This document shows, in pieces, positions 21,166 through 28,994 of a stretch of 64,000 nucleotides of DNA. The stretch comes from Paulinella micropora. Lineage: Eukaryota; Cercozoa; Imbricatea; Euglyphida; Paulinellidae. Positions within the stretch are counted from its first letter, which is position 1; every line of letters begins with the position of its first letter. The notes below the pieces were generated by a model. The model did not search any database. It saw nothing but the letters and a program-made list of their open reading frames with translations, and was not told the origin of the DNA. A program made the translations under genes and the position numbers. Location of the stretch: NCBI GenBank assembly GCA_019918135.1, contig WBZZ01004764.1, positions 12,501 to 76,500 of the forward strand. Reading direction: 5' to 3'.

Positions 21166-21918
21166 ATGAACGCCGGCTTACTAGCGTTGACTGTGGTGTT
21201 CTTGGCCAACGCCGACTGCGCCTGGCGCGCACCGGAACCGACGGACCTGTTGCTCGAGCTGTCCGTCGGCGCCGCCGGCGCGGTGTGGACGCTGCCGGCC
21301 GCGGGCTCGACAGCAGTGGAAGGCGTGGTGCCGGGCTGGGCAATGACGCCGGCGTGGCGCGCGCAGCAGGCGGACGAAGAGGCCGCGCTGCTCGCGATCT
21401 CGCAGTGGGGCGGGCTGCGGCTGGACACAAGCAGCGGCTACCACTTCTACGGCGAAAGGCAGCTACAGTCGTTGCCTCCGCTGTCGGCCGTCGACACGTC
21501 GCACGTGACGAGCTTCGAGCACAGCTTCGCCGGGCTCGGGGACGCCGTCTTTGATGAGTCGGAGGCGACGGCGGTGTTCGCGCAGTCCGTGCTGCGGGCC
21601 GATCTGTCGAGTTGGCGGCTGAATAGCCTGCGCGACGCCCGGCAGTTGCTGGACGGCGCGCCCGCGGAGCTGCTGAGCCAGACACACAGCGCGTGCCTGA
21701 GCCAGCGCGCAAGTGCCGAGTGCGCCGTGTGGGTGCCGTCCGCGGCGCCGACCTCGACGGCCTCAAGCTCGAAAACTCTGACCGCGTCGGCGACTGTGTC
21801 GGGGAGCGCGACCGCCTCTCCGAGCCAGAGCCCCTCTGGCTTGCCGGACGTCAATGAGTGTGCGGACGGCGTGGAGCTGGTGTGCGGGCCCGGCGCGCTG
21901 TGCACGGACGCGACTTGA
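21166..21918 (+). CDS. BspA-like surface protein, short (250 aa)
   Basis: The ATG at 21166 starts a clear signal peptide (LLALTVVFLANADC). It is followed by a domain shared with the gene at 38113-40541 (DLLLELSVGAAGAVWTLP; QWGGLRLDTSSGYHFYGE), then BspA/DUF285-type LRR pieces (ADLSSWRLNSLRDARQLLDG), a Ser/Thr-rich stalk, and the first half of a calcium-binding EGF module (DVNECADG...CGPGALCTD) just before the stop. The protein is therefore probably cut short, since EGF modules normally go on for another 20 residues. It is expected to be secreted or cell-surface. A fragment of a zinc-finger gene begins 60 bp after its stop. Confidence 0.7.
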   Translation: MNAGLLALTVVFLANADCAWRAPEPTDLLLELSVGAAGAVWTLPAAGSTAVEGVVPGWAMTPAWRAQQADEEAALLAISQWGGLRLDTSSGYHFYGERQLQSLPPLSAVDTSHVTSFEHSFAGLGDAVFDESEATAVFAQSVLRADLSSWRLNSLRDARQLLDGAPAELLSQTHSACLSQRASAECAVWVPSAAPTSTASSSKTLTASATVSGSATASPSQSPSGLPDVNECADGVELVCGPGALCTDAT

Positions 21919-21979
21919 CATAAACTCCAATCGCAATATTTTCTTCATTTCTTGTGAACACCGAACCTTGCCTTGCGAC

Positions 21980-22126
21980 ATGCCCGCGACCGCCGCCATC
22001 TGGATCTGCCAATACTGCCCTAAACAGCAAAGCTCGTACAGAGACTCGCAGAGACACGTGGCCGAGCACCGCAAAGCTTTCAACCTCGTCGCGTGGCCGT
22101 GCATCTCAAGGAAATGCTGCGGTTAG
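21980..22126 (+). pseudogene. Truncated C2H2 zinc-finger copy (48 aa)
   Basis: The first 31 or so codons match the start of the full zinc-finger gene at 26796 (ICQYCPKQQSSYRD then RHVAEHRKAF), with one finger intact. The frame then passes into sequence like the end of the small gene at 27573 (a GTGGC...CATCT...GAAATGCTGCGG stretch) and stops. It looks like a mosaic of two gene fragments rather than a working gene. Confidence 0.6.
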
Positions 22127-22129
22127 TGC

Positions 22130-23214
22130 GTCAAAAAGTGCAAGATTTTTTTTATTTAAAACTTAGACACAATTCCGACACTGGGTTAATATTCTCGTTG
22201 TCGACAGAAATCCGGGGGGTATCGCGAAAAGACACTGTAGGGGACAGGATTTCTATAGGAGTGAAACGCTGCAGCCGCATAGACACCGAGTATCGATGAC
22301 AACAACAAAGCTGCAACATTCCAGATAGCGCCGAGAGTAGCCGACGTAAAGACCATGTCAGTAATCTAGTCAACACAAAACACACAGTGACACCGCCCAG
22401 CTCATAAAAGTGCAGGAGAAAGCATTAAAAGCTTTGACGCGGAACACACAGAGTTCGCCCCCTCCCGAGAACACTAAGTGACAGGCCCGGTCACATGCAC
22501 CCAACACGTCCCGACCCTCCGCCAGAGCATCCCCATGACATCCGCAAAGTGAGCACGAGGGGTTCTGGGAGAGGAGGTGAGTCAGGAGCCCCGCGTCCAG
22601 GCAGTCGCTACTGTGGCAGTTGAGTGCGCAGTCACCCCGATTGATACCAGAGGCCACCCCGAGCCAAGAGCAGTGAGCGTGGTGAGAGAGCTTCTCTCAG
22701 TAAAAGGTCCTGTCTCATGAATCAGTGGAGCACTGATTATGTACCCCTCACAACAAGCTGCCAACGGCCCCAACCCAGCCGTGTGACGGTGGCACCCAAC
22801 CATGTATTGGTGCCCCTCATAATAATAATAAATATGAATGGTGCTTCTCAGGGCAGGGGCGCTAAGAATGTACAAACAATAAAAAAATTCTTGACCAAGT
22901 TTTAGTTTTGGCACTGAGAACTAAGAGAGAGAGAGAAAAAGGGGAGGGGGGCTCGGGGGGCCTTGCCCCACGTACCAACTAAATTTGTGGCTTTAGAGAA
23001 AGAGCAAAAATAAATAAACTTTTTTTGGGGGAGCTCACAGGGGGGGGGGGCGCCCCCCCCCCTTTCCCCTTTTTTTCTTTCTTTCCCCTGAGCCCCCTGA
23101 GCCCGGGGGCTCAAAGAACAGGGGAAGGGCAAGGGGGAGGGAGAGAGCGCAAAAGCTACCCAAAAAAATATATGAAACGCCTTGACTAAGCAGGGCGCCC
23201 CCCCCCCCCTTCCC
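22130..23214. other. Spacer without a supported gene
   Basis: Moderate-GC sequence with no convincing frame. It contains one TTTTGGCACTGAGAACTAAGAG module (about 22885-22925) and a G-run/C-run palindrome (about 23038-23063) next to a GAGCCCCCTGAGCCCGGGGG stretch. Confidence 0.5.
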
Positions 23215-23425
23215 CTCGTCGAGACTCCGGCTGAACGAGTATATTTCTTTTTGGTACTTTCTTGGCGCAAAATATTGCGGCTTGACGGTCTGTGCATATG
23301 ATATGGTCGAGGAAGGCAGCGTTCTCAGGCTTTTCTGGCAATACTGCCTTTTTTTGGCCATATCATTTCAGGCGCACACATGCGCAGATTTGGCGACAAG
23401 TTTTGTGCAGAAAACGAAGAGAGAA
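23215..23425 (+). repeat. Interspersed hairpin repeat, copy B
   Basis: It matches copies A (505-745) and C (32955-33205): GAGACTCCGGCTGAACGAG at the left, the GCTTGACGGTCTGTGCATAT segment, the hairpin (about 23296-23367) and the GGCGCACACATGCGC flank. The right side then breaks off into a gene remnant. Confidence 0.7.
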
Positions 23426-23539
23426 AGGCTCCAGCAGAGCGGTAGACCCCGATTGCACCGCAGCGTTTAACTGCACCTCGCTGGTCTTGTCCTGGCGCAG
23501 CGCTTGTTTCGACGGTAGACCACGTGGCTTCGAGGTTCC

Positions 23540-23885
23540 TACCGGCCGAAATGGCGGCCGTGGCACTCGACCACAAACGGGCCCAGCGACAGGTGCGACG
23601 TCGTGGCCTCACATTTGTCCACGATCCAGTCCTCAAGCGTGGCGGCCCACGCGCACTTCAGAAATAAATTACAACAATAGATTTCGAAGCCACTGAAGTA
23701 AGTGTTTAATAATGTCAGTGAGCTGGAATTCCCAGATGCCGGCCACTGACGCGGGCGCCACGGCCGCATTGAAAAGTGTCAGGCTAGCGCCCAAACGACC
23801 TCCACGACCTGCTCATCGACCGGAACTCGGTACTCGCCCTGGTCGAAATACCAGCGGCCGCCGCCGCCTTTGGGCAGGAAAGAGG
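23540..23885 (-). pseudogene. Remnant of an unknown gene
   Basis: Two adjacent minus-strand frames encode protein-like stretches: GGRWYFDQGEYRVPVDEQVV and, further on, ATLEDWIVDKCEATTSHL and LGPFVVECHGRHF. The frames do not join, no start is present, and the piece lies between repeats. The family is not recognised. It looks like a decayed gene carrying at least one frame break. Confidence 0.4.
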
Positions 23886-24361
23886 AATGTACAAAAAAAG
23901 ATTTTAAGAAATTCCCTGGAAAAGCTTTTAATCTTGGAGCTGAGAACTAAGAGAGGGACCCTGAGCCCGGGGGGGCTCGAAGAACAGGGGAAGAGCAAGG
24001 GGGAAGGGAGAGGGCGCAGAAGCTATCAAAAAAAAAATATTAAACGCCTCGACTAAGCCCCCCCCCCCCCCCCCCAATGCCGGGCGCCCCCCCCCCTCCT
24101 TTTTCCCTTGGCACACCTGTGGAGAGAGGGCGGCAGGAGAGTGTGCACGACCGCGCACTGTGTTTGGAAGGGGGGGGGCGCCCCACCCCCTCGAACCTAG
24201 CAAGGGGCTGTACGTAAATCGTTTGGCTTGTGTGCTTGCTGCCGTCGTTGTCTAATCTTTTATCCCAACGCAAGCCCGTGACTGCACTTTTCCCCAATCT
24301 TTTTTGTTCTCATGTTGTTTGGGGTGGGTTGTTGTTGTAGGACCGCATTTCAGCGTGAACA

Positions 24362-24526
24362 ATGGCCAAAAGAAACTGGCCAAGCCAGCGCTTGTTGCCG
24401 GACCTAGAATACCAAAAGTTTAGCCTGCGAGCGGGACGGACAATTGAGTTCGAATGCGGCTGTGTTCAAAACATTTTGCACGGAAAAATGGTCTGCACTT
24501 GCGTGTACCACCAGGAAATGTATTAG
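24362..24526 (+). CDS. Small protein with CGC and CTC motifs (54 aa)
   Basis: A short frame from ATG 24362 encodes a basic protein with two Cys-x-Cys pairs (CGC, CTC) about 13 residues apart and nearby His residues, a possible zinc site. It is too short to assign to a family and could be a chance frame. Its even composition, unlike the repeats around it, favours a real gene or the end of one. Confidence 0.35.
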   Translation: MAKRNWPSQRLLPDLEYQKFSLRAGRTIEFECGCVQNILHGKMVCTCVYHQEMY

Positions 24527-24724
24527 TGGTTGGGAAGGGGGACGGCTGGCGCACATAAAGCCTACGCAGTGGATTACGACACAGCCACTAGCTACACAAG
24601 CACTACCACCAGCGACTACGTGACCCAGTTTACGTCCGACGTGCAGACCCTAGCACTCCCTGTGCCAACAAGAATTCTGTTATTAAATTTTTTTGCTGTA
24701 CATTCTCAGTGCGCCGGCTGCAGT

Positions 24725-24795
24725 ATGCAATACGGCCGAAAAAGGCAGTGCTTTCTGGCTTTTTAATAGTAATGCCTTTTGCGACCATATCATGC
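24725..24795 (+). repeat. Hairpin repeat, diverged
   Basis: Arms ATACGGCCGAAAAAGGCAG and ATGCCTTTTGCGACCATATCAT flank about 25 bp. A sister hairpin lies at about 25363-25428. The arms keep the GGC(A/C)GAAAAAGGCAG core seen across the window, but the spacer is different from copies A to C. Confidence 0.55.
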
Positions 24796-24816
24796 AAGGC
24801 GCATACATACGCTTAA

Positions 24817-25322
24817 TTTGGCGCCAAATTTGGCACCAAAAAAAAGAATAGCGAGCAAAAGAAAAATCCTCTGGCCGAAAAAAAGCAGCGAGAGGGAAGG
24901 AGGGGCGAGGGAGAGAAGAGGGGAGGGGAAGAGCGAGGGCACCCCCCCCCCCCCTTCATTTCGTCTTCCCCTTTTTTCCTCTGCTCTCTTTTGTCTCCCC
25001 GCTCCCCTTCTCCTTTTCCTTTTGAAGGGGGAGGGGGGGGGGGAAGAGTGTGCGCCAAATCTTTTTGGTTTATACAAGCCAAAAAAATTTGGCGCAAAGT
25101 TTGGCGACAAATTTGGCGCCAAAAAAAAGAAGAGCGAGCAAAAGAAAAATTCGCTGGCCGAAAAAAAAGTAGAGGGAGGGAAGGAGGGGAGAGGGAGAGA
25201 AGAGGGGAAGGGGGGAGGGGAAGAGAGAAGGTGCCCCCCTCCCCTTTCATTGTGTCTTCCCTTTCATTTTGTCTTCCCCTTTTTTCCTCGGCTCCCTTTT
25301 GTCTCCCCGCTGGGTGGTACAA
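24817..25322 (+). repeat. Tandem duplication, unit about 290 bp
   Basis: A block beginning TTTGGCGCCAAA (24817), continuing through an A-rich stretch, GAGCAAAAGAAAAAT, a G/A tract, a C run and a TTTGTCTCCCCGCT end, is repeated from 25112. The two units differ by small indels and in purine-tract length. Only biased frames occur. Confidence 0.65.
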
Positions 25323-25670
25323 CCCCGAAAAAAGTTTAGCGGAAAGTTTGGCGCTACTACGTGATACGGCCAGAAAAGGCAGTGCTTCCCTGGCTTTTGG
25401 GCGGGAATGCCTTTTGCGGCCGTATCAAACAGCACCTTTGCACTGCTTGAGCTGGCCAAGTGTTATCAACACTGTCACGACACGACAGAGGACCACTGGC
25501 AAAATGAAGAGGTCGTCAACAAGTGACGTCAGCGCGCGCTAGCCAGGAGGCTGCCCTTACGCCCACGCCGCCGTACAATACTCAATTATCTTGAATTTTG
25601 TTATATTTAATCATTAAAAAAACATACACGTCGTTGGCGGCAGTCCCTCTGCCAAGATTAAGACTTTTTT

Positions 25671-26534
25671 TCACTTTCCTGGTTCGCTGGGCTTGCTCAC
25701 AACGGCGCCAAGAATGCGAGGCACGCAGGGTGGCGCTGGGGCAGGCGAGTTCTTGGAGAGGTGCCACAAGGGCAACAACACCTGCTGCTGCAGCTGCTGC
25801 ACTTGCACTAGCGTGGCTTCCGCCGCCTGAGCTCTCCTCTGCCAGCTCTCGCGTTCTTGCTGTTCTCTCGCTATCCTCTCTTTATCCTGTAGCACCTGCC
25901 TGGCGGCTTCGTCGGCAATGGTCCGCAGCCGCTGCGACTCCTGCTGGACCTGTGCTAACTTTGCCTCGGCCGCCTTGGCCCGCTCGTGCCAATCCACAGA
26001 CCTTTGCCCTGCCTGTTGGCGCTTCAGCAAATCTAATGCGCACGCTTCAATGGCCAAGCGCGACGACTGCTCGCGCTGGAAGTCTTCGCGTGCTTGCTGC
26101 CACGCCCGCCGCAGCTCGTCGTACTTGTGCTTCGCAACCTGGCAGTAGTCTCTGTACACCTGGGCCTTGTGCTCATTCTGTTGTGCACGAGCGTGCTCCG
26201 CCCTAAGCGCGGCTTTCTGGCTCCTCAGCCGAACGCCCGCGGCCCAGGCCTGCAGCTGCAGCAGCGCCTGGTACTGCAGCTCGGCCCGGCTAGGCTCCCA
26301 GCGCTCCCCCGCCCCGGTTGGGCCGTGATGCTCGCAAGCAGCCTCGGTCGCGCGCCGGAAGACCTTGTATTGTGCGTAGCAAGAAACACAGGCGCGCCGC
26401 CAGAGCTTCCACGCGCTGCGCGTCTTGAGCTTGTACCGGCCTACTAGCAGGCCCTTCTCATTGTGCTTGAACTGGTACTGTAGCTGCGCGGGGCGCTTCA
26501 GCACGGGCCTGACGGCTGTTATTTGGGACCTCAT
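25671..26534 (-). CDS. Coiled-coil protein (287 aa)
   Basis: I place the start at the ATG at 26534, since the frame extends upstream only to a TTG. Residues 1-80 are basic with a C-x2-C (CVSCYAQ). From about residue 90 to 260 the protein is Gln/Glu/Ala/Arg-rich with heptad spacing (RLRTIADEAARQVLQDKERI and AEATLVQVQQLQQQVL), so it is a long coiled coil. It ends in a Pro-rich tail. A structural or scaffolding role is likely, and no family is recognised. Confidence 0.7.
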   Translation of the reverse strand: MRSQITAVRPVLKRPAQLQYQFKHNEKGLLVGRYKLKTRSAWKLWRRACVSCYAQYKVFRRATEAACEHHGPTGAGERWEPSRAELQYQALLQLQAWAAGVRLRSQKAALRAEHARAQQNEHKAQVYRDYCQVAKHKYDELRRAWQQAREDFQREQSSRLAIEACALDLLKRQQAGQRSVDWHERAKAAEAKLAQVQQESQRLRTIADEAARQVLQDKERIAREQQERESWQRRAQAAEATLVQVQQLQQQVLLPLWHLSKNSPAPAPPCVPRILGAVVSKPSEPGK

Positions 26535-26639
26535 GCGCGGATCAAGAAAAGAAGTCTTACACAAAAGGAGAAAGAGAGCGGGAAAGGGGCGGAGGGAACA
26601 GGAGGGGGGGGGTGACCCCCCCCCTCTCCTTAGCCATAA

Positions 26640-26670
26640 AAGAAAGGGGGGGGGCGCCCCCCCCCCAGCG
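26640..26670. repeat. G-run/C-run palindrome
   Basis: About nine G then CGC then about ten C form a perfect GC palindrome. Similar ones lie near 16447, 18308, 20737, 23040, 24170, 32925 and 36970, usually in spacers next to genes. Confidence 0.6.
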
Positions 26671-26795
26671 GCAATTTAAACAAGTTCAGAAAGAGGGGGA
26701 GGGGAGGGGGGGGGAGGACAAAAAAGCCCTTTTGGAGCCTCTCTTCGTTTGACCCCCTAGCACCTTGCCATTCCCTTTTTCTCCTTGCCTGCGAC

Positions 26796-27467
26796 ATGCC
26801 CGCGACCGCCGCCATCTGGATCTGCCAGTATTGCCCTAAACAGCAAAGCTCGTACAGAGACTTGAAGAGACATGTGGCCGAGCACCGCAAAGCTTTCAGC
26901 GCCCTAGTGGGGCTTGATTGTCCGTTCTGTGGATTCACTGTCAAAAATAAGAACAATCTGCGTTTGCACCTGAACACCCACACCAAGCCATTCATTTGTT
27001 CGCTCTGTTCGCGCAGATTTGCACGGAAGGGCAGCCTAGAATTCCATTCGCTTAGGCACGCCGAGAGGCGGGCGCGCAGGTGCGCGGCGCCGGCGGGCGA
27101 TAGTACTGCCGATGCACTTGAAGCACAACCGACGCTGCCGACCAACGAGCCAACGCCTTGCTGCGGCGGGGTACTCTGCCCCGTGTGCGGCAAGCTGTTG
27201 AGGCGCAGAGGCAGCCTGCGCTTACATCTCAAAATCCACGACACGCACAAAGACTACGAATGCGAATTCTGTGATTGGCAGTTTACTCAAAAAGTTAATT
27301 GGGAGAGTCATATGCGACAGCACACCGGCGAGAAACCCTATCACTGCAAACAAAGGTGCTGCGCAAAGACCTTTGTGACCTCTCAGGCACAGCGCGCTCA
27401 CTGGCAAGCGTACTTGAGGCGCCAGGCGACGCAGCCTGCCCATACTGTCGAACAAAACATTACTTGA
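26796..27467 (+). CDS. C2H2 zinc-finger protein (223 aa)
   Basis: The ATG at 26796 opens a protein with about six C2H2 fingers: ICQYC...H...H (10-29), DCPFC...H...H (41-62), FICSLC...H...H (about 67-89), VLCPVC...H...H, YECEFC...H...H and a last, irregular one (YHCKQRCCAK). One linker reads HTGEKPYHC, the classical TGEKP linker, which points to sequence-specific DNA binding in the nucleus. A Pro/Ala-rich linker separates fingers 3 and 4. A truncated copy of its start lies at 21980-22126. A TTTATTAAAAT stretch follows the stop. Confidence 0.85.
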   Translation: MPATAAIWICQYCPKQQSSYRDLKRHVAEHRKAFSALVGLDCPFCGFTVKNKNNLRLHLNTHTKPFICSLCSRRFARKGSLEFHSLRHAERRARRCAAPAGDSTADALEAQPTLPTNEPTPCCGGVLCPVCGKLLRRRGSLRLHLKIHDTHKDYECEFCDWQFTQKVNWESHMRQHTGEKPYHCKQRCCAKTFVTSQAQRAHWQAYLRRQATQPAHTVEQNIT

Positions 27468-27572
27468 GTGGATTCATTGCCACGGCTTTGTCAAAAAATC
27501 TTTATTAAAATTACATGTGTCTGGCTAATTCCGGATTGGATTGAAATCTTAGAGAGGTGAACCTTAGCTCAA

Positions 27573-27881
27573 ATGCAACCACCTGCACGAACCAGACCAC
27601 CCTGGAATTCGGATGTGTATGTCATTGGACACGACGAGAGCAAAAAGGCCGAGATCGAGAAAGAGGGCGTCTACCTACCACTTAATTTGTCAGAATCAGA
27701 AGTCGACGACCTCCTTCTTCGGGTCTTGTACAGGTGCGGGAACCCAAAGTGGCGGAACGAGATGTGGACACGTGTGCACGTACATGTGCCCGTAGCTCAG
27801 GAGGCTAGCTCTAGCCCCGCGTTGATGTGCGTCCTACCTCGTTGCGTGGCGGTACATCTGGGGGAATGCTGCGGTCGGTGA
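27573..27881 (+). CDS. Hypothetical protein (102 aa)
   Basis: The ATG at 27573 begins a hydrophilic protein with WNSDVYVIGHDESKKAEIE and an acidic leucine-rich stretch (LNLSESEVDDLLLRVLYRC). The last 20 codons resemble the tail of the truncated zinc-finger copy at 22126, which suggests that part of the frame is shared repeat sequence and the true C-terminus is uncertain. Confidence 0.45.
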   Translation: MQPPARTRPPWNSDVYVIGHDESKKAEIEKEGVYLPLNLSESEVDDLLLRVLYRCGNPKWRNEMWTRVHVHVPVAQEASSSPALMCVLPRCVAVHLGECCGR

Positions 27882-28267
27882 TGACGAGACGCGGAAGCTT
27901 TGAATATAAACTGCCGGCCGACCACTCCAAGTTGCAAAAAAACCCTGGCAGACAAGAGGTGGCCCGGGCGGCTGTGAAGAAAAAACTTGCTGGCTTTTGC
28001 CTTTATCGACCATATCACGCTTTGCAAACCTATGTGCAAAAAACGGAATCTCGCCACCACAAAAATCAGAGTGAGGGGTTTACAACCCCCACCCCTTACT
28101 GGCCCGGGCGGCGCGGTCACATGCACATGCCCCCCTGACATTCCCTGCCCTTCTGAGTGTGTATGTGATATGGCAGAAAAAGGCAGTACTCGAGGGATTT
28201 TTGCAAACAATTTGAACACGGATGCTTTATTCAGAACCGGGCGGATGTTCGTTTATTCGACGCTCCC

Positions 28268-28558
28268 ATGTACCTCAACGCCGATTCTGCGACAATCGAC
28301 ACATTGCCGTCGGACAAAATAGTCATCAGCACTGCATTATACATTGCAGTTATGGCCAACGGGCCATCTTGTAAAAAAGAAAAACCTAAGTGTTGGCATA
28401 CCTTGGCGCTAGCAGAATCCAAGGCAAACGCACGTACGCTAAAACCCGCGGTTCAATTTGCCTTAGAGCACTTGCAAATGACAGAGCTGGGGCGCCAAAG
28501 GTTGCTTGCAGTACAAGAACAAAGTGATCTGGGACAACTGTGTATTCGTAGAAACTAA
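28268..28558 (+). CDS. Hypothetical protein (96 aa)
   Basis: The ATG at 28268 gives a compact protein with a hydrophobic middle (VISTALYIAVMANG) and a helical C-terminal half (AVQFALEHLQMTELGRQRLL). A hairpin half repeat (GATATGGCAGAAAAAGGCAG then TACTCGAGGGATTTTTGCAA) lies 75-110 bp upstream, and a nearly identical half lies at 33449, where no gene follows. The family is not recognised. Confidence 0.45.
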   Translation: MYLNADSATIDTLPSDKIVISTALYIAVMANGPSCKKEKPKCWHTLALAESKANARTLKPAVQFALEHLQMTELGRQRLLAVQEQSDLGQLCIRRN

Positions 28559-28994
28559 ATGCATGCACAATCTGTTGACGACGCGCACAGTACAGCAATG
28601 GTGTGCCCTCCTGCTAAGGCAAGGGTCGTTTTAAGTCTTTTTTAACTAAATTCGTATTCCGTACTTTTTTTCGGTGCGCATCCGATACGTTTTGTTTGTG
28701 GCAAAGCCTTTGGCCTTCGCAATGTTCAAAAGGAAAAGAAGGGGAAAGGAAGGGGGGGGGAGGGGAGAGGTCTGTGGAAGCGAGGCCCCCCGCCCTTGCA
28801 CAGAGAGGTGGGGCGAGGGGGGGTGCCTGCAACCCTTTTTTTAATTTCTGGCATCTCTTCCTCCCCTAGCCCTTGCTTTCTTAGTTTGTCTCAAATATCA
28901 CTTTCTAACCCCCCCCCCCCCACCACGCCACGCCTCTCTCTCTCTCTCTCTATCTTGTTTGTCCTAATATCTTTTCTTACACTAGCACGTACAT

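Noticed and set aside
24779-25542. Frames of 169-186 residues in the tandem duplication
   Set aside because: They are low-complexity and cross repeat borders; both strands are open because of composition.
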